Positions 1 through 7,747 of a stretch of 42,152 bases of DNA are shown here, piece after piece. The position numbers and the translations under genes were made by a program. The DNA is taken from positions 1-42,152 of the forward strand of contig CAJJAO010000026.1 of the NCBI GenBank assembly GCA_905182265.1, read 5' to 3'. Each line of letters starts with the position of its first letter. Position 1 is the stretch's first letter. This DNA is from a gamma proteobacterium HTCC2207 (GTDB lineage Bacteria; Pseudomonadota; Gammaproteobacteria; Pseudomonadales; Porticoccaceae). The notes under the pieces are model-generated. The model saw nothing but the letters and a program-made list of their open reading frames with translations. It had not been told where the DNA came from and ran no database searches.

Positions 1-1053
1 ACCAATAAATACACGATCCACATAAATAGATTCGATAGTCTGGCCGCCCTCAAGACCCATATATTCCAGAGCGCGCTCTAAGCCTTTACGCTTCTCTTCG
101 TTAGGCTGCTCATCCAAGGTGGGTACTGAGGCCGTAACCGCCGCTACCATCTCTGGAGAGGTACCCCAGGTAACCTGTGGCGCAATATCTTCCGCCGCCA
201 ACTCAACCTCAGTATCAAAATGGGCATCGGCATCTGTAGTCAAAGTCTTCCAATAGGCCACCGCCTGCTCAAACATCTCGCCCTTAGGCACAAACTGACG
301 TCCTTCACAGTAATCGATAGTCTTCTGGTCAACCGCAACCATTCCCACACGAGCACCGGCTTCGATCGCCATATTACAAACCGTCATGCGCCCTTCAATA
401 GACATATCCCAGAACACAGAACCCGCAAACTCAATAGCATGCTCATTACCGCCAGCCGTACCAATCTTGCCAATAATGGCCAGCACTACATCTTTAGGGG
501 TCACACCAACGCCAACCGTACCATTCACGGTCACACGCATATTCTTCATCTTCTTGGCCACCAAACACTGAGTCGCCAACACATGCTCAACCTCAGAGGT
601 GCCAATACCATGGGCCAAACAGGCCAAGGCACCATGAGTCGCAGTATGAGAATCACCACAGACCACGGTCATGCCCGGCATAGTCGCGCCCAGCTCAGGA
701 CCCATCACATGGACAATACCCTGACCCATCTCATTGATCTTGAATTCTTTAATACCGTAAAGGTCGCAGTTATCATCCAACGTCTGCACCTGAATACGAG
801 ACACCTCATCGGTCATACCAGCAACACCGGCATCGCGCTCAGTCTTGTCAGTAGAGATATTGTGATCAGGGGTGGCAATATTCGTATCCAAGCGCCAAGG
901 CAGACGACCCGCAATACGCAAGCCCTCAAAGGCCTGAGGTGAAGTCACCTCATGAATTACATGACGATCAATATAGATTAACGATGAACCATCGCTGTTT
1001 TGTTTAACAAGGTGGCTATCCCACAGCTTGTCGTAAAGTGTTCTTCCAGTCAT
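1..1053 (-). CDS. leuC: 3-isopropylmalate dehydratase large subunit (partial, C-terminus off the window)
   Basis: LeuC dehydrates 2-isopropylmalate and rehydrates it to 3-isopropylmalate in leucine synthesis, in the cytoplasm, as a heterodimer with LeuD. The reading frame runs open to base 1 and gives 351 codons starting [16 protein letters not shown], with the family-typical stretches [32 protein letters not shown] and [12 protein letters not shown]. The last visible residues are YVDRVFIG, so the window ends just before the expected SCTN segment with the first iron-sulfur cysteine. None of the cluster ligands can therefore be checked. The start is ATG at 1053, preceded by GGGAG. leuC is divergent from a LysR gene, a common arrangement in gammaproteobacteria. 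The family assignment is firm. Confidence 0.97.
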   Translation of the reverse strand, partial: MTGRTLYDKLWDSHLVKQNSDGSSLIYIDRHVIHEVTSPQAFEGLRIAGRLPWRLDTNIATPDHNISTDKTERDAGVAGMTDEVSRIQVQTLDDNCDLYGIKEFKINEMGQGIVHVMGPELGATMPGMTVVCGDSHTATHGALACLAHGIGTSEVEHVLATQCLVAKKMKNMRVTVNGTVGVGVTPKDVVLAIIGKIGTAGGNEHAIEFAGSVFWDMSIEGRMTVCNMAIEAGARVGMVAVDQKTIDYCEGRQFVPKGEMFEQAVAYWKTLTTDADAHFDTEVELAAEDIAPQVTWGTSPEMVAAVTASVPTLDEQPNEEKRKGLERALEYMGLEGGQTIESIYVDRVFIG

Positions 1054-1104
1054 CACAGTCTCCCAGACGTGCTTATTTCAAGTTGCAGCCATTGTAGACC
1101 TGCT

Positions 1105-1135
1105 TTATGATGAAATAAATTCATATTTAGCATAA
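1105..1135. promoter_or_regulatory. Candidate LysR binding region between leuC and the LysR gene
   Basis: An AT-rich stretch in the 146-bp divergent spacer carries a perfect dyad ATGAA-N5-TTCAT at 1110-1124. This also satisfies the T-N11-A rule for LysR-type boxes. A wider TTATG...CATAA pair (1105-1109 and 1131-1135) surrounds it but is not centred on the same point. The position suits a LysR protein acting on its own promoter and on leuC. Regulation is inferred. Confidence 0.4.
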
Positions 1136-1199
1136 GTCACATTCCCATTAGGAATGCACAAGCGTAACGCGGTGGACAAGGAGTAAAGGACGAAGACCA

Positions 1200-2069
1200 A
1201 TGGACAATCAGAATTTAAAAGCCTTTATTACGGTGGCCAACAGCGGTTCCTTCTCAGAGTCCGCCGAACAGCTGCATCTCACCCAGTCTGCCATCAGTAA
1301 ACGTATCGCCCAGCTTGAGCATCAGATCGGTAAAAAACTCTTCGACCGTATCGCCCGTCAGGTCACCCTCACTGAGGCCGGCACTGAGTTGCTGCCCAGA
1401 GCCCTACGCATCCTCCAAGAATACGAGAATGCCCTACAGGCCATAAATGACCTCTCCGGCGAAGCCAGCGGTACTCTCAGATTAGCCATAAGCCACCACC
1501 TTGGACTCCACCGCCTGCCCCCAGTGCTAAAACAGTTTGCCCAGCAATATCCCAAGGTCACATTGGATATTGAGTTTATGGACTCAGAGAAAGCCTATGA
1601 GCAGGTGCTCCATGGCCAATCGGAAGTGGCGATTATCACCTTAGCCCTAGAGAGCCATCATAATATTCATAGCCAGAAAATCTGGAATGACCCGTTGCGT
1701 TTCATCTGCGCCCAAGACCACCCACTTGCCACGCTTACTAAACCAGAGTTAAAAGACCTAGCCGAGTACCCGATTATTTTGCCGGGGCTGAATACCTACA
1801 CAGGCCGCATTATCCAAAACCTATTTCAGCAAGAAGGCATACCCTTAAAAGCCCCCATGTCTACAAACTATCTGGAGACAATTAGCACCATGGTTGAAAT
1901 TGGGCTGGGTTGGAGTGTGTTACCGGAAACTTTGGTGAGAGAGCTGCATGTGATGCCCTTTGAGCAAGTCAGTATCGCGCGAGAGCTGGGCTATATTCAC
2001 CACATGAAACGCAGCCTATCGAATGCGGCTGTGGCTTTCTTGGGGATGATGGATGCGGTTGATCATTAG
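1200..2069 (+). CDS. LysR-family transcriptional regulator divergent from leuC
   Basis: This 289-residue protein has the standard LysR layout. An N-terminal winged helix-turn-helix (about residues 3-62, with FITVANSGSFSESAEQLHLT and QSAISKRIAQLE) is followed by a substrate-binding domain of the periplasmic-binding-protein fold (about 88-285). The length is typical. The start ATG at 1200 follows purine-rich AGGA and AAGGAG stretches. The divergent position next to leuC and the T-N11-A dyad between the genes suggest control of leucine synthesis, as for LysR regulators found beside leuC in pseudomonads. The effector is not known. The family is certain; the target is inferred. Confidence 0.9.
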   Translation: MDNQNLKAFITVANSGSFSESAEQLHLTQSAISKRIAQLEHQIGKKLFDRIARQVTLTEAGTELLPRALRILQEYENALQAINDLSGEASGTLRLAISHHLGLHRLPPVLKQFAQQYPKVTLDIEFMDSEKAYEQVLHGQSEVAIITLALESHHNIHSQKIWNDPLRFICAQDHPLATLTKPELKDLAEYPIILPGLNTYTGRIIQNLFQQEGIPLKAPMSTNYLETISTMVEIGLGWSVLPETLVRELHVMPFEQVSIARELGYIHHMKRSLSNAAVAFLGMMDAVDH

Positions 2070-2119
2070 ACCCACATTAAAATGGTCTATTAAAGCTACC
2101 TGAAAATTTTTATAGAAGC

Positions 2120-2478
2120 TTACGCTTTAACCGGCTTAGGTTTCTTTGGCTTTTTAGGCGGCAGTGAGCCAACAAACGACTCACAAATACTTACCCAATT
2201 AGCCAACTGCGCATCATCCTCAAAGCCTTTAGGCGAGACATAGACCATGCCCTTTAGCGCCTTACCGGTAAAATCCATTTCTCGTGCATGAGTTTCAGCC
2301 ATGCAAGCGTCATAGTTCTCCGGCCCAACCCGAGCCATCAGTGTGTCCCCAACGATGCCACAACACATATGGCTTGAAACCATAAAGCAGAGCCCACCAA
2401 ACATTTTTTTGGCTTCCACATCGGGGCGATCTTGAAATAATCTTGGAGCCGTTCGGCTAGCCCTTCATCGTATGGCAT
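2120..2478 (-). pseudogene. TfoX N-terminal-domain protein with an apparent one-base frameshift
   Basis: The downstream frame (GTG at 2419) gives EAKKMFGGLCFMVSSHMC and then AREMDFTGKALKGMVYVSP, clear TfoX/Sxy N-terminal-domain sequence ending in a Lys/Pro-rich tail. That frame lacks the usual first 20 residues. They are present in a neighbouring frame: ATG at 2478 reads MPYDEGLAERLQDYF and then goes out of frame at about 2434-2438. Restoring one base at that point gives a continuous LQDYFQDRPDVEAKKMFGG, as expected for the family. Either the gene is broken or there is a base-calling error in the short T-run. These stand-alone TfoX-domain proteins have no settled function. Confidence 0.75.
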
Positions 2479-2837
2479 ATTTTATTGAATTCCGTTTCTG
2501 TTAATAGAGGTTATTTATTTTCTCGTTGGTTCCGGCTAACCTCCTAAATATAGCAGTTCCAAAACAACTAATATTAAGCCTGAAAGAGTCTATCGCCTGT
2601 CAGCCTTTCTCAATATTACGATGCTCAGCTGTCTTTGGGGTTGGGAACTAAGCTATGGACATACCTGTTTAAAAAATTAGCATGGCAGAAAATCCTCAGA
2701 GGTAGCCCCTAGATTTACCGAACAGAAGATTAAGGAGTTTATCCAATGTGGCGACAGGTTTTTTAGCGTTGTTGGGTCCGGCGTAGGTCTTCGCTGCCTG
2801 CCTAGACTTTCTGTTTGGCCTGCCTGTTTAACCTATC
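2479..2837. other. 359-bp gap without a recognisable gene
   Basis: This stretch lies between the TfoX-like gene and the STAS gene. It holds no open frame with a credible start and ribosome site and no strong hairpin with a T-run. Around 2712-2760 one frame reads PRFTEQKIKEFIQCGD, faintly like the start of an insertion-sequence OrfA, but nothing supports it on either side. The upstream promoter of the TfoX-like gene should lie near 2480-2540. Confidence 0.5.
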
Positions 2838-3323
2838 TTAACGCCCAGACTCGAGCGCACGAATAAGATCGGTAAACTCTTTGCTACTGTCTGGGCTCAG
2901 CTGCATTAATAGCTTGTGCGCTTCCAGAACCTGGCGGCGGACTTCATCGATATCGGGATTCACCGCTTCGATATCATGCAACGGGGCATTTATCTCGGGG
3001 ACTTGCTGAAAGATATCAATAATTTCATCAAAGCCCATGCAATCCAACGTTCGCAAAATACTGGGGTTTTGACAAAATAGCTGGACATTGATGCTATAGG
3101 TTTTACGGCAATGCAATCCAAGCTTGGCTATTAGGCCCAAGGTCGTGCTGTCGACGCCTTCGGCATCGAGCATATCGATAACCACCTGTTTGACGTCTTG
3201 GCTGCCAAAGATGGTGTCCATATGGCGATTTAATGAGCCGCACAATGTTACTCGAACGTCGCCACTAAATTTAAGTAAGTAGTTACCTTCTTGGTCGGAC
3301 ACTAAGATTTTTCCGGCGCTCAA
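2838..3323 (-). CDS. STAS-domain anti-sigma-factor antagonist, HsbA-like
   Basis: This 161-residue protein has a STAS domain over about residues 12-110. It contains the phospho-site segment VIDMLDAEGVDSTTLGLIAKLG, with Ser59 in the place where partner-switch antagonists are phosphorylated. The DSTTLG context resembles Pseudomonas HsbA and Shewanella CrsA. A roughly 45-residue helical C-terminal extension follows. Such proteins bind an anti-sigma kinase when dephosphorylated and so release a sigma or anti-sigma partner. The start is TTG at 3323, immediately after the TAA of the upstream phosphatase gene, with GAGGGG about eight bases before it, so translation is probably coupled. The phosphatase next door is the obvious partner. 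No kinase gene is visible nearby. Confidence 0.8.
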   Translation of the reverse strand: MSAGKILVSDQEGNYLLKFSGDVRVTLCGSLNRHMDTIFGSQDVKQVVIDMLDAEGVDSTTLGLIAKLGLHCRKTYSINVQLFCQNPSILRTLDCMGFDEIIDIFQQVPEINAPLHDIEAVNPDIDEVRRQVLEAHKLLMQLSPDSSKEFTDLIRALESGR

Positions 3324-4520
3324 TTACATGCCCCTCGTGAGCAATAAGACTGAAATGTCGTCTCGGGGGTCTTCGATGTAGTCGATAAATATCGAGTCTT
3401 TGAGTTTCGTAATATTGCCGGAATTCGTGGACAGGTAGTCCAACAATGTCTGCTCTTTATCGGCGATTTCTTTGTCGGGAACCAGGTCATAGACACCGTC
3501 AGATAAAAGCACTAAAGCAAATTTATCGGGTAGCTGTGTTTGCTCTACTACCCAGCTCGCATCTTCAAAAATACCGGCGGGCTTGCCTTTGCCGGGCAAA
3601 AATTTAGCTTGGCCGTCGGTAATTAAAATCGGCTGCGGCTGTTGAGCACCGACCACATAACGCAGTTGGCGGGTCTCGGTATCGAGAGAACCGGCGACTA
3701 TGGTGAGGTGTTTGCCCAAGCCTGTGGCCAGCAGCTGAGTATTAATATGCTCAACTAGGCCCTCTGGCGCCTGGGCTAGCGCTACGTAATCTTGTTCAAG
3801 CATATGACGGCGAATGACGCGGCCAATCATAAACCGCAATAGTACGGTCACAAAAGCAGACGAGGCGCCATGGCCAGACACATCGGCAAAGTAAAATAGT
3901 AGGTAGCGATCGAGCACAAAGTTATAGCCGACAAAGTCACCACTGAGATACAGAGATGGCGTAATCGAGTGGGATATTTCGTAATCTCCAAAGGCTAAGG
4001 GGCTCTCTGGCATTAAACTCTTTTGGACTTCTAGGCCTGCTAGCTGGTCTTGCTTTAATAGTCGCAGACTCTCTTGGAGTTCATGGTTAGTTTTTTCTAA
4101 TTGGGCGCTGTATTCGCTGACCCGTTGGCGTGCTTCTGATAAGTCGCCGACTAAAATAAGAGTCTGCTTTAGCGCTGCGATATTTCTATTTGGCTCGAGT
4201 ACGTCGGCGACACCTAATCTAAAAAAGTCCGCGACCTGGGACTTATCAGCGTCATTAAGAGCAATCACTATCAAGTAATCTTTGCACAGCTGGCGGAGTT
4301 TTGTTGCGGCTTTGGCGGTTTTAATTGGGGTGTTTTCTGAGCGCAGAACGACTAGCTGACTAAGTGCGTCGTCGCAGGCAGAGGCTAGGGACTCAAGGTT
4401 AGGCACGGCTAGAGATGTCACTCCAACTGCGTCAAAGTCTGCCTGTAATGTCTTTAGCCCGTCATCGTTATCGTCAACTTTACCGTCAACAATAATCACT
4501 GGACCTTTTAGTTCGCTCAT
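3324..4520 (-). CDS. SpoIIE-type PP2C phosphatase with degenerate receiver domain
   Basis: This 398-residue protein has three parts. The N-terminal receiver-like fold covers about residues 5-125. A coiled coil follows (about 128-165, SEYSAQLEKTNHELQESLRLL). The C-terminal SpoIIE/RsbU phosphatase domain (about 170-396) has metal-binding acidic motifs SGDF (D195), DVSGHG (D213), LLSDGVYD (D341) and DDIS (387-388). The receiver looks inactive: where the phospho-acceptor aspartate should follow the third strand the sequence is VVLRSENTP, and the conserved lysine region reads VLEPNRN. HsbR/CrsR-type relatives carry an extra C-terminal HATPase kinase, which is absent here. The likely substrate is the phosphorylated STAS protein encoded directly downstream. 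Confidence 0.85.
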   Translation of the reverse strand: MSELKGPVIIVDGKVDDNDDGLKTLQADFDAVGVTSLAVPNLESLASACDDALSQLVVLRSENTPIKTAKAATKLRQLCKDYLIVIALNDADKSQVADFFRLGVADVLEPNRNIAALKQTLILVGDLSEARQRVSEYSAQLEKTNHELQESLRLLKQDQLAGLEVQKSLMPESPLAFGDYEISHSITPSLYLSGDFVGYNFVLDRYLLFYFADVSGHGASSAFVTVLLRFMIGRVIRRHMLEQDYVALAQAPEGLVEHINTQLLATGLGKHLTIVAGSLDTETRQLRYVVGAQQPQPILITDGQAKFLPGKGKPAGIFEDASWVVEQTQLPDKFALVLLSDGVYDLVPDKEIADKEQTLLDYLSTNSGNITKLKDSIFIDYIEDPRDDISVLLLTRGM

Positions 4521-4667
4521 TGGGTTCCGGCTTTACCAATTACTGTGTGGCTTCTGCAAAAAAGCGCTGCTGTTTTATGCGGTGTCAGCCGTTTTTACTC
4601 AGCTTTTTCTGCACAACAATCTTAAAATTTTCTCTAACAGTTTTTGACTAGTGGTCTTTAATTAAAG

Positions 4668-4697
4668 GCCTTTATTTAAATGCCTTTATTTGAATAC
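4668..4697. repeat. Two-copy 14-15 bp tandem repeat just past the mlaA stop
   Basis: Two near-identical units, GGCCTTTATTTAAAT and GCCTTTATTTGAAT, stand head to tail immediately downstream of the mlaA stop codon (mlaA reads right to left). No function can be assigned. The unit belongs to a wider pattern in this window of short tandem repeats at gene ends. Confidence 0.6.
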
Positions 4698-4704
4698 CCT
4701 GGAC

Positions 4705-5418
4705 TCAATAGTCGTCCAAATCACCAAAGTCGTCTTCTATTGCGCCGTCGCTAACGAGGTACTGTCTGCGCTGTAGATAGACATCTCTTACAAAGAGATA
4801 ACTGTCGCCGGTTATTACATCATCTAGTTCGAGCAATTCTGCTCTTGTGGACAGTAAGCCCAATGCCCTCATTGAGTTACGGTCTGAAACTTCATCGAGA
4901 TAGGACACTGGGTTCGCAAAGCTATCAATAAACTTGGACGGCGCGTCTCTGAGCGTTGAAGGGCCAATTAATGGCAGCATTAGGTATGGGCCTTCTGCTA
5001 CGCCCCAGGCTCCGAGAGTTTGCCCGAAGTCTTCGCCTTCGCCTTTAGGTAGGCCTGCACGCTGGGCAACATCAAACAGTCCACCAATACCTATGGTGCT
5101 GTTAATCAAAAACCGACCTGTGTCGTTTGCCGCTTGGCCAAATTTGGCTTGTAGCAAGCTATTAAATACATTGGTAATTTCGTCAAGGTTACTAAAAACG
5201 TTGACTACGCCTTTTTCAACGGGGTCTGGGAGAGTACTGGTATATAACTTGGCTGCAGGCCGAGCAATATATTTATCTAGAGTCTGGTTAAAACTATGGG
5301 ATTTTCTATTAAGGTTTTCGTAAGGATCAGCGTCTGCTGTCTCACTGGCATAGGCTAGCGGGGCAGATACTGCAGCCCACACCACTAGGAATACCAACGA
5401 TTGAATTGTTTTAGTCAT
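4705..5418 (-). CDS. mlaA: MlaA/VacJ family outer-membrane lipid-asymmetry protein (no lipobox)
   Basis: MlaA removes mislocalised phospholipids from the outer leaflet of the outer membrane and passes them to MlaC. The product begins MTKTIQSLVFLVVWAAVSA, a signal peptide, and carries the family blocks DPYENLNRKSHSFNQ, GRFLINSTIGIGGLFDVA and EDFGQTLGAWGVAEGPYLMLPLIGPS (split here only by reading). The mature start region ASETADAD has no cysteine, so this is not a lipoprotein in the manner of E. coli MlaA. I chose ATG at 5418 over an upstream in-frame ATG at 5436, because AGAGAAGG precedes the former and nothing the latter. The other Mla genes are not in the window. It lies 108 bp downstream of the RiPP partner gene and may be co-transcribed with it. 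Confidence 0.88.
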   Translation of the reverse strand: MTKTIQSLVFLVVWAAVSAPLAYASETADADPYENLNRKSHSFNQTLDKYIARPAAKLYTSTLPDPVEKGVVNVFSNLDEITNVFNSLLQAKFGQAANDTGRFLINSTIGIGGLFDVAQRAGLPKGEGEDFGQTLGAWGVAEGPYLMLPLIGPSTLRDAPSKFIDSFANPVSYLDEVSDRNSMRALGLLSTRAELLELDDVITGDSYLFVRDVYLQRRQYLVSDGAIEDDFGDLDDY

Positions 5419-5526
5419 CCTTCTCTCGCAAATCATTTACATTAAAAATACTATTCGCTTTACGCGTGCGCCACTCACGGTTGCATTCTACTGCTCCAGA
5501 GCCTCTCCATACAACGCCTTTACCAA

Positions 5527-6405
5527 TTAAACTTGGTCAAAACCAGAGATTATGTCTTTTTTGTACAGCTCTACAAGTATGTCGCTGCCAAAGTCGACCA
5601 AACTCTCTGGCTGAGGGTGGCTTATTTCTTCGGCTAACTTAACTATAGCCTCTCGGCCACTGTGTTGCTGAGTATCCAGAATGTCTAGCAACCGCAGGGT
5701 TAGGGGGTTCGATTCCATAAAATGAACTTGCAGATCGCGGTTGCGATAAACGATGAGGGCTGTGGGATTGGGGCCAGCTTCTTGAGGTTGAAACTGCGGG
5801 CCGATTCTGTGGACTGGGAATTGGTACAAAAAACGCCATGCAGTGGTCGAAACTAGGGGGATATTGTCAAGTACCTTAGTTTTGTCAGGATGATTCTCTG
5901 GTGTCGCTTCTGATGTCTCTTCTGACACCACTTCTGGCTGCTCTTCTGGAATCTTTAGAGTGGAAACATCTAACGCCAGCTCTACCCATTCATAATGAGC
6001 TAACTCAAGCATAAAAGCGGGATCCGAGGCCTGAACCTGACGCTCGTCTTTTAAGTAACCCAGAAACTCTTCGCTAATCTGTAAAAAATAGGGGCTGTGG
6101 CTTTGATGACTATGAATAAAGTCACGGACCATTCGGTGCCATAGGCTGTCCCCCAGAATAGACCTTAGAACGGGAAAGCCTGAAGCCAAAAACCCTTCGA
6201 TATTGTTGTAAAAAAGATCGCGATAAATGGCTAAGCGGCGATCTTCTAGATCTGCTGGTGCCTCGTGGAGTTCTGGGTGACGAATATGGGCTGCAAATGC
6301 TATTTGGCTGTCTTGAAAGGACTGTTGGGCTGTGGCTTTCGGTTTGCTTTGAGCATTGCTATTTGGGCCAGGGCTGTTTGGCTCAGGGCTGTTTGAGCTA
6401 GGCAT
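5527..6405 (-). CDS. hvfC: DUF2063 (HvfC-like) partner protein of the MNIO RiPP enzyme
   Basis: This 292-residue protein has the DUF2063 'putative DNA-binding' domain at about residues 28-135 (SFQDSQIAFAAHIRHPE, RLAIYRDLFYNNIEGFLASG, FPVLRSILGD). In MNIO systems this family acts as a recognition partner that brings the precursor leader to the enzyme; no DNA binding has been demonstrated. The C-terminal half (about 185-290) contains SNPLTLRLLD and ELYKKDIISGF. A low-complexity acidic linker (about 148-180, EEQPEVVSEETSEATPENHP) separates the two. The first 20 residues are Ser/Pro/Asn-rich and come from a 15-bp tandem repeat. The ATG overlaps the end of the MNIO gene by 8 bp, showing tight coupling. 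Function is by family analogy. Confidence 0.85.
   Translation of the reverse strand: MPSSNSPEPNSPGPNSNAQSKPKATAQQSFQDSQIAFAAHIRHPELHEAPADLEDRRLAIYRDLFYNNIEGFLASGFPVLRSILGDSLWHRMVRDFIHSHQSHSPYFLQISEEFLGYLKDERQVQASDPAFMLELAHYEWVELALDVSTLKIPEEQPEVVSEETSEATPENHPDKTKVLDNIPLVSTTAWRFLYQFPVHRIGPQFQPQEAGPNPTALIVYRNRDLQVHFMESNPLTLRLLDILDTQQHSGREAIVKLAEEISHPQPESLVDFGSDILVELYKKDIISGFDQV
6365..6394. repeat. 15-bp tandem repeat at the 5' end of the DUF2063 gene
   Basis: GGGCCAGGGCTGTTT and GGCTCAGGGCTGTTT stand in tandem, with a fainter third copy beside them. On the coding strand they specify the Asn-Ser-Pro-Gly/Glu-Pro repeats of the variable N-terminus. Confidence 0.6.
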
Positions 6406-7246
6406 AGGCCACCGGAGTGTCTAGGCATGCAATGTTCTGAATCTGCCTGATACGACCCACCTCCTGCAGTAATTCGGGTACTGGAGGAATATTAAAGTCT
6501 CTTTCCAACAGGGTGGGGAACGCTCCAAATTGGTCGTATGCTTCGCTAAGTAGATCCCACACTGGGTCTATAACATCAGCGCCATGGGTATCGACCCGCA
6601 GGTCTTCTGCTTCGTCGTAATGACCGGCAATATGGCCATAGACAATGCGATGACCGGGCAGTGCTTTTAGAAACTGATGGGCATCGTAGCCGTGGTTAAT
6701 ACTGTTGACATAGATATTGTTAACGTCGAGTAATAAATGACAGTCGGCTTTTTCTAGTACGGCATTGGTGAATTCTATCTCGGACATTTCTTGCTGGGGT
6801 GCGGCGTAGTAAGACACGTTTTCCATGGCAATGCGCTGGCCCAAAAAGTCTTGAATCTGGCTAATGCGGTCGGCGACATAGTCGACGGCCTGCAAGGTAA
6901 AAGGTATTGGCATTAGATCGTAGAGATGGCCTGTGTCGCTGCAATAACTCAGGTGTTCTGTGTAGCAGCGGATGGAGTGCTCGGCCATAAAGGCTTTGAT
7001 GTTTTTTAGCAGTTCCCAGTCCAATGGCAAAGGGGACCCGATTGAGAGGGATAGCCCATGAAGTACGAAGGGAAATTTTTCGGTGTATTCTCTAAACACT
7101 TTACCGTAGCGCCCGCCAACATTAATCCAATTCTCTGGGGCGACTTCCATAAACTGAATTTGGTCTGTGGTGATGGAGGAAAGCGGGCCCAAAAGAGCCC
7201 GCCTTAATCCGAGACCTACACCTGTGACTGGGTATTTGCTGGTCAT
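6398..7246 (-). CDS. hvfB: MNIO (DUF692) multinuclear iron oxidase for RiPP maturation, HvfB-like
   Basis: DUF692/MNIO enzymes are TIM-barrel proteins with two or three iron atoms that oxidise cysteines of a ribosomal peptide. Counting from the GTG at 7258 (286 residues), the candidate metal ligands are all visible: MEVAPENW (38-45), LHGLSLS (H67), EHLSY (E101, H102), ENVSYY (E146), LLLDVNNIYVN (D178), HIAGH (H209, H213), DTHG (D223, H225) and LLERDFNIP (E252). Known HvfB enzymes convert EGKCG cysteines into oxazolone/thioamide pairs that bind copper. The precursor gene with exactly these motifs lies 49 bp upstream, and the DUF2063 partner overlaps the 3' end. The start is uncertain: ATG at 7246 is listed, GTG at 7258 is equally possible, and neither has a strong ribosome site. 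Confidence 0.93.
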   Translation of the reverse strand: MTSKYPVTGVGLGLRRALLGPLSSITTDQIQFMEVAPENWINVGGRYGKVFREYTEKFPFVLHGLSLSIGSPLPLDWELLKNIKAFMAEHSIRCYTEHLSYCSDTGHLYDLMPIPFTLQAVDYVADRISQIQDFLGQRIAMENVSYYAAPQQEMSEIEFTNAVLEKADCHLLLDVNNIYVNSINHGYDAHQFLKALPGHRIVYGHIAGHYDEAEDLRVDTHGADVIDPVWDLLSEAYDQFGAFPTLLERDFNIPPVPELLQEVGRIRQIQNIACLDTPVAYA

Positions 7247-7295
7247 AGTTGTAAACACTAATTAATGAATTTAGTTATAGCCTCTAGTTACGGAC

Positions 7296-7679
7296 TTAAG
7301 AAGCACCGCCACATTTACCTTCAGCATCAGCTTTATCGCCGCCGCACTTGCCTTCATCTTTGGCTTTGTCGCCACCACATTTTCCTTCGCCGCACTTACC
7401 TTCGTCTTTGGCTTTTTCACCGCCACACTTGCCTTCGCCCTCGGCTTTGTCGCCGCCACATTTACCTTCAGAGTCCTTATCATGAGAGTCTTTGCCTTCA
7501 CCACATTTACCCTCGCCACACTTACCTTCGGCATGGTTGCCTGCTAGGTTGTAGCCGGATGAAAGCTGGTCTGCTTGAAATGGATTTTCTGCTGCTACGG
7601 TAATTGAAGACATGGCCATGGTTGCTGCGAATGCTACGCCCATTGCTGCAGCCAAGGGTTTGATAGATTGTTTAGTCAT
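7296..7679 (-). CDS. hvfA: Secreted EGKCG-repeat RiPP precursor (HvfA-like), eight cysteines
   Basis: This 127-residue precursor has three parts. Residues 1-30 form a signal peptide (KPLAAAMGVAFAATMAMSS, cleavage likely after VAA). A short conserved leader, NPFQADQLSSGYNLAG (32-47), is of the kind seen in HvfA peptides. The core (51-127) carries eight EGKCG motifs, with cysteines at 54, 59, 74, 85, 96, 101, 112 and 123 and no others. The spacing is 5 or 11 residues except one 15-residue gap, where a motif is degenerate (EGKDS). Between motifs come charged linkers such as GDKAKD. The family expectation is that the MNIO enzyme modifies each cysteine and the product binds copper in the periplasm. 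A strong AAGGAGAA precedes the ATG. The modification is inferred, not seen. Confidence 0.93.
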   Translation of the reverse strand: MTKQSIKPLAAAMGVAFAATMAMSSITVAAENPFQADQLSSGYNLAGNHAEGKCGEGKCGEGKDSHDKDSEGKCGGDKAEGEGKCGGEKAKDEGKCGEGKCGGDKAKDEGKCGGDKADAEGKCGGAS

Positions 7680-7723
7680 TAGAACTTCTCCTTAAGTAGA
7701 CTGGTGTTACTCCAGTGATCCCG

Positions 7724-7736
7724 AACCAGTATGGTT
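7724..7736. promoter_or_regulatory. Perfect 13-bp inverted repeat upstream of the EGKCG precursor gene
   Basis: AACCAGTATGGTT reads as AACCA-TAC-TGGTT on the gene strand, a perfect dyad with 5-bp arms. It lies about 45-57 bp before the ATG, close to the predicted transcription start. It could be an operator or a leader-RNA stem. A second partial dyad (ACTGG...CCAGT, about 7700-7716) lies between it and the ribosome site. Confidence 0.35.
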
Positions 7737-7747
7737 TCCGGATGCTA

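Noticed and set aside
220..942. 240-codon open frame on the plus strand opposite leuC
   Set aside because: It is antisense to a strongly conserved gene, His/Thr/Asn-rich without any domain, and has no ribosome site.
1054..1199. Leucine attenuation leader ahead of leuC
   Set aside because: No leader peptide with clustered leucine codons and no terminator/antiterminator pair is visible in the 146-bp spacer.
2690..2830. Possible insertion-sequence OrfA remnant (PRFTEQKIKEFIQCGD in one frame)
   Set aside because: Only about 16 residues of vague similarity, a stop codon close upstream in one frame, no inverted repeats, no target duplication and no OrfB-like sequence.
7265..7603. Open frames over the RiPP precursor in other frames and strand
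   Set aside because: Their repetitive Cys/His/Arg or Lys/Val composition is a by-product of the 33-bp repeat. The precursor frame has signal peptide, leader motif, strong ribosome site and partner genes.
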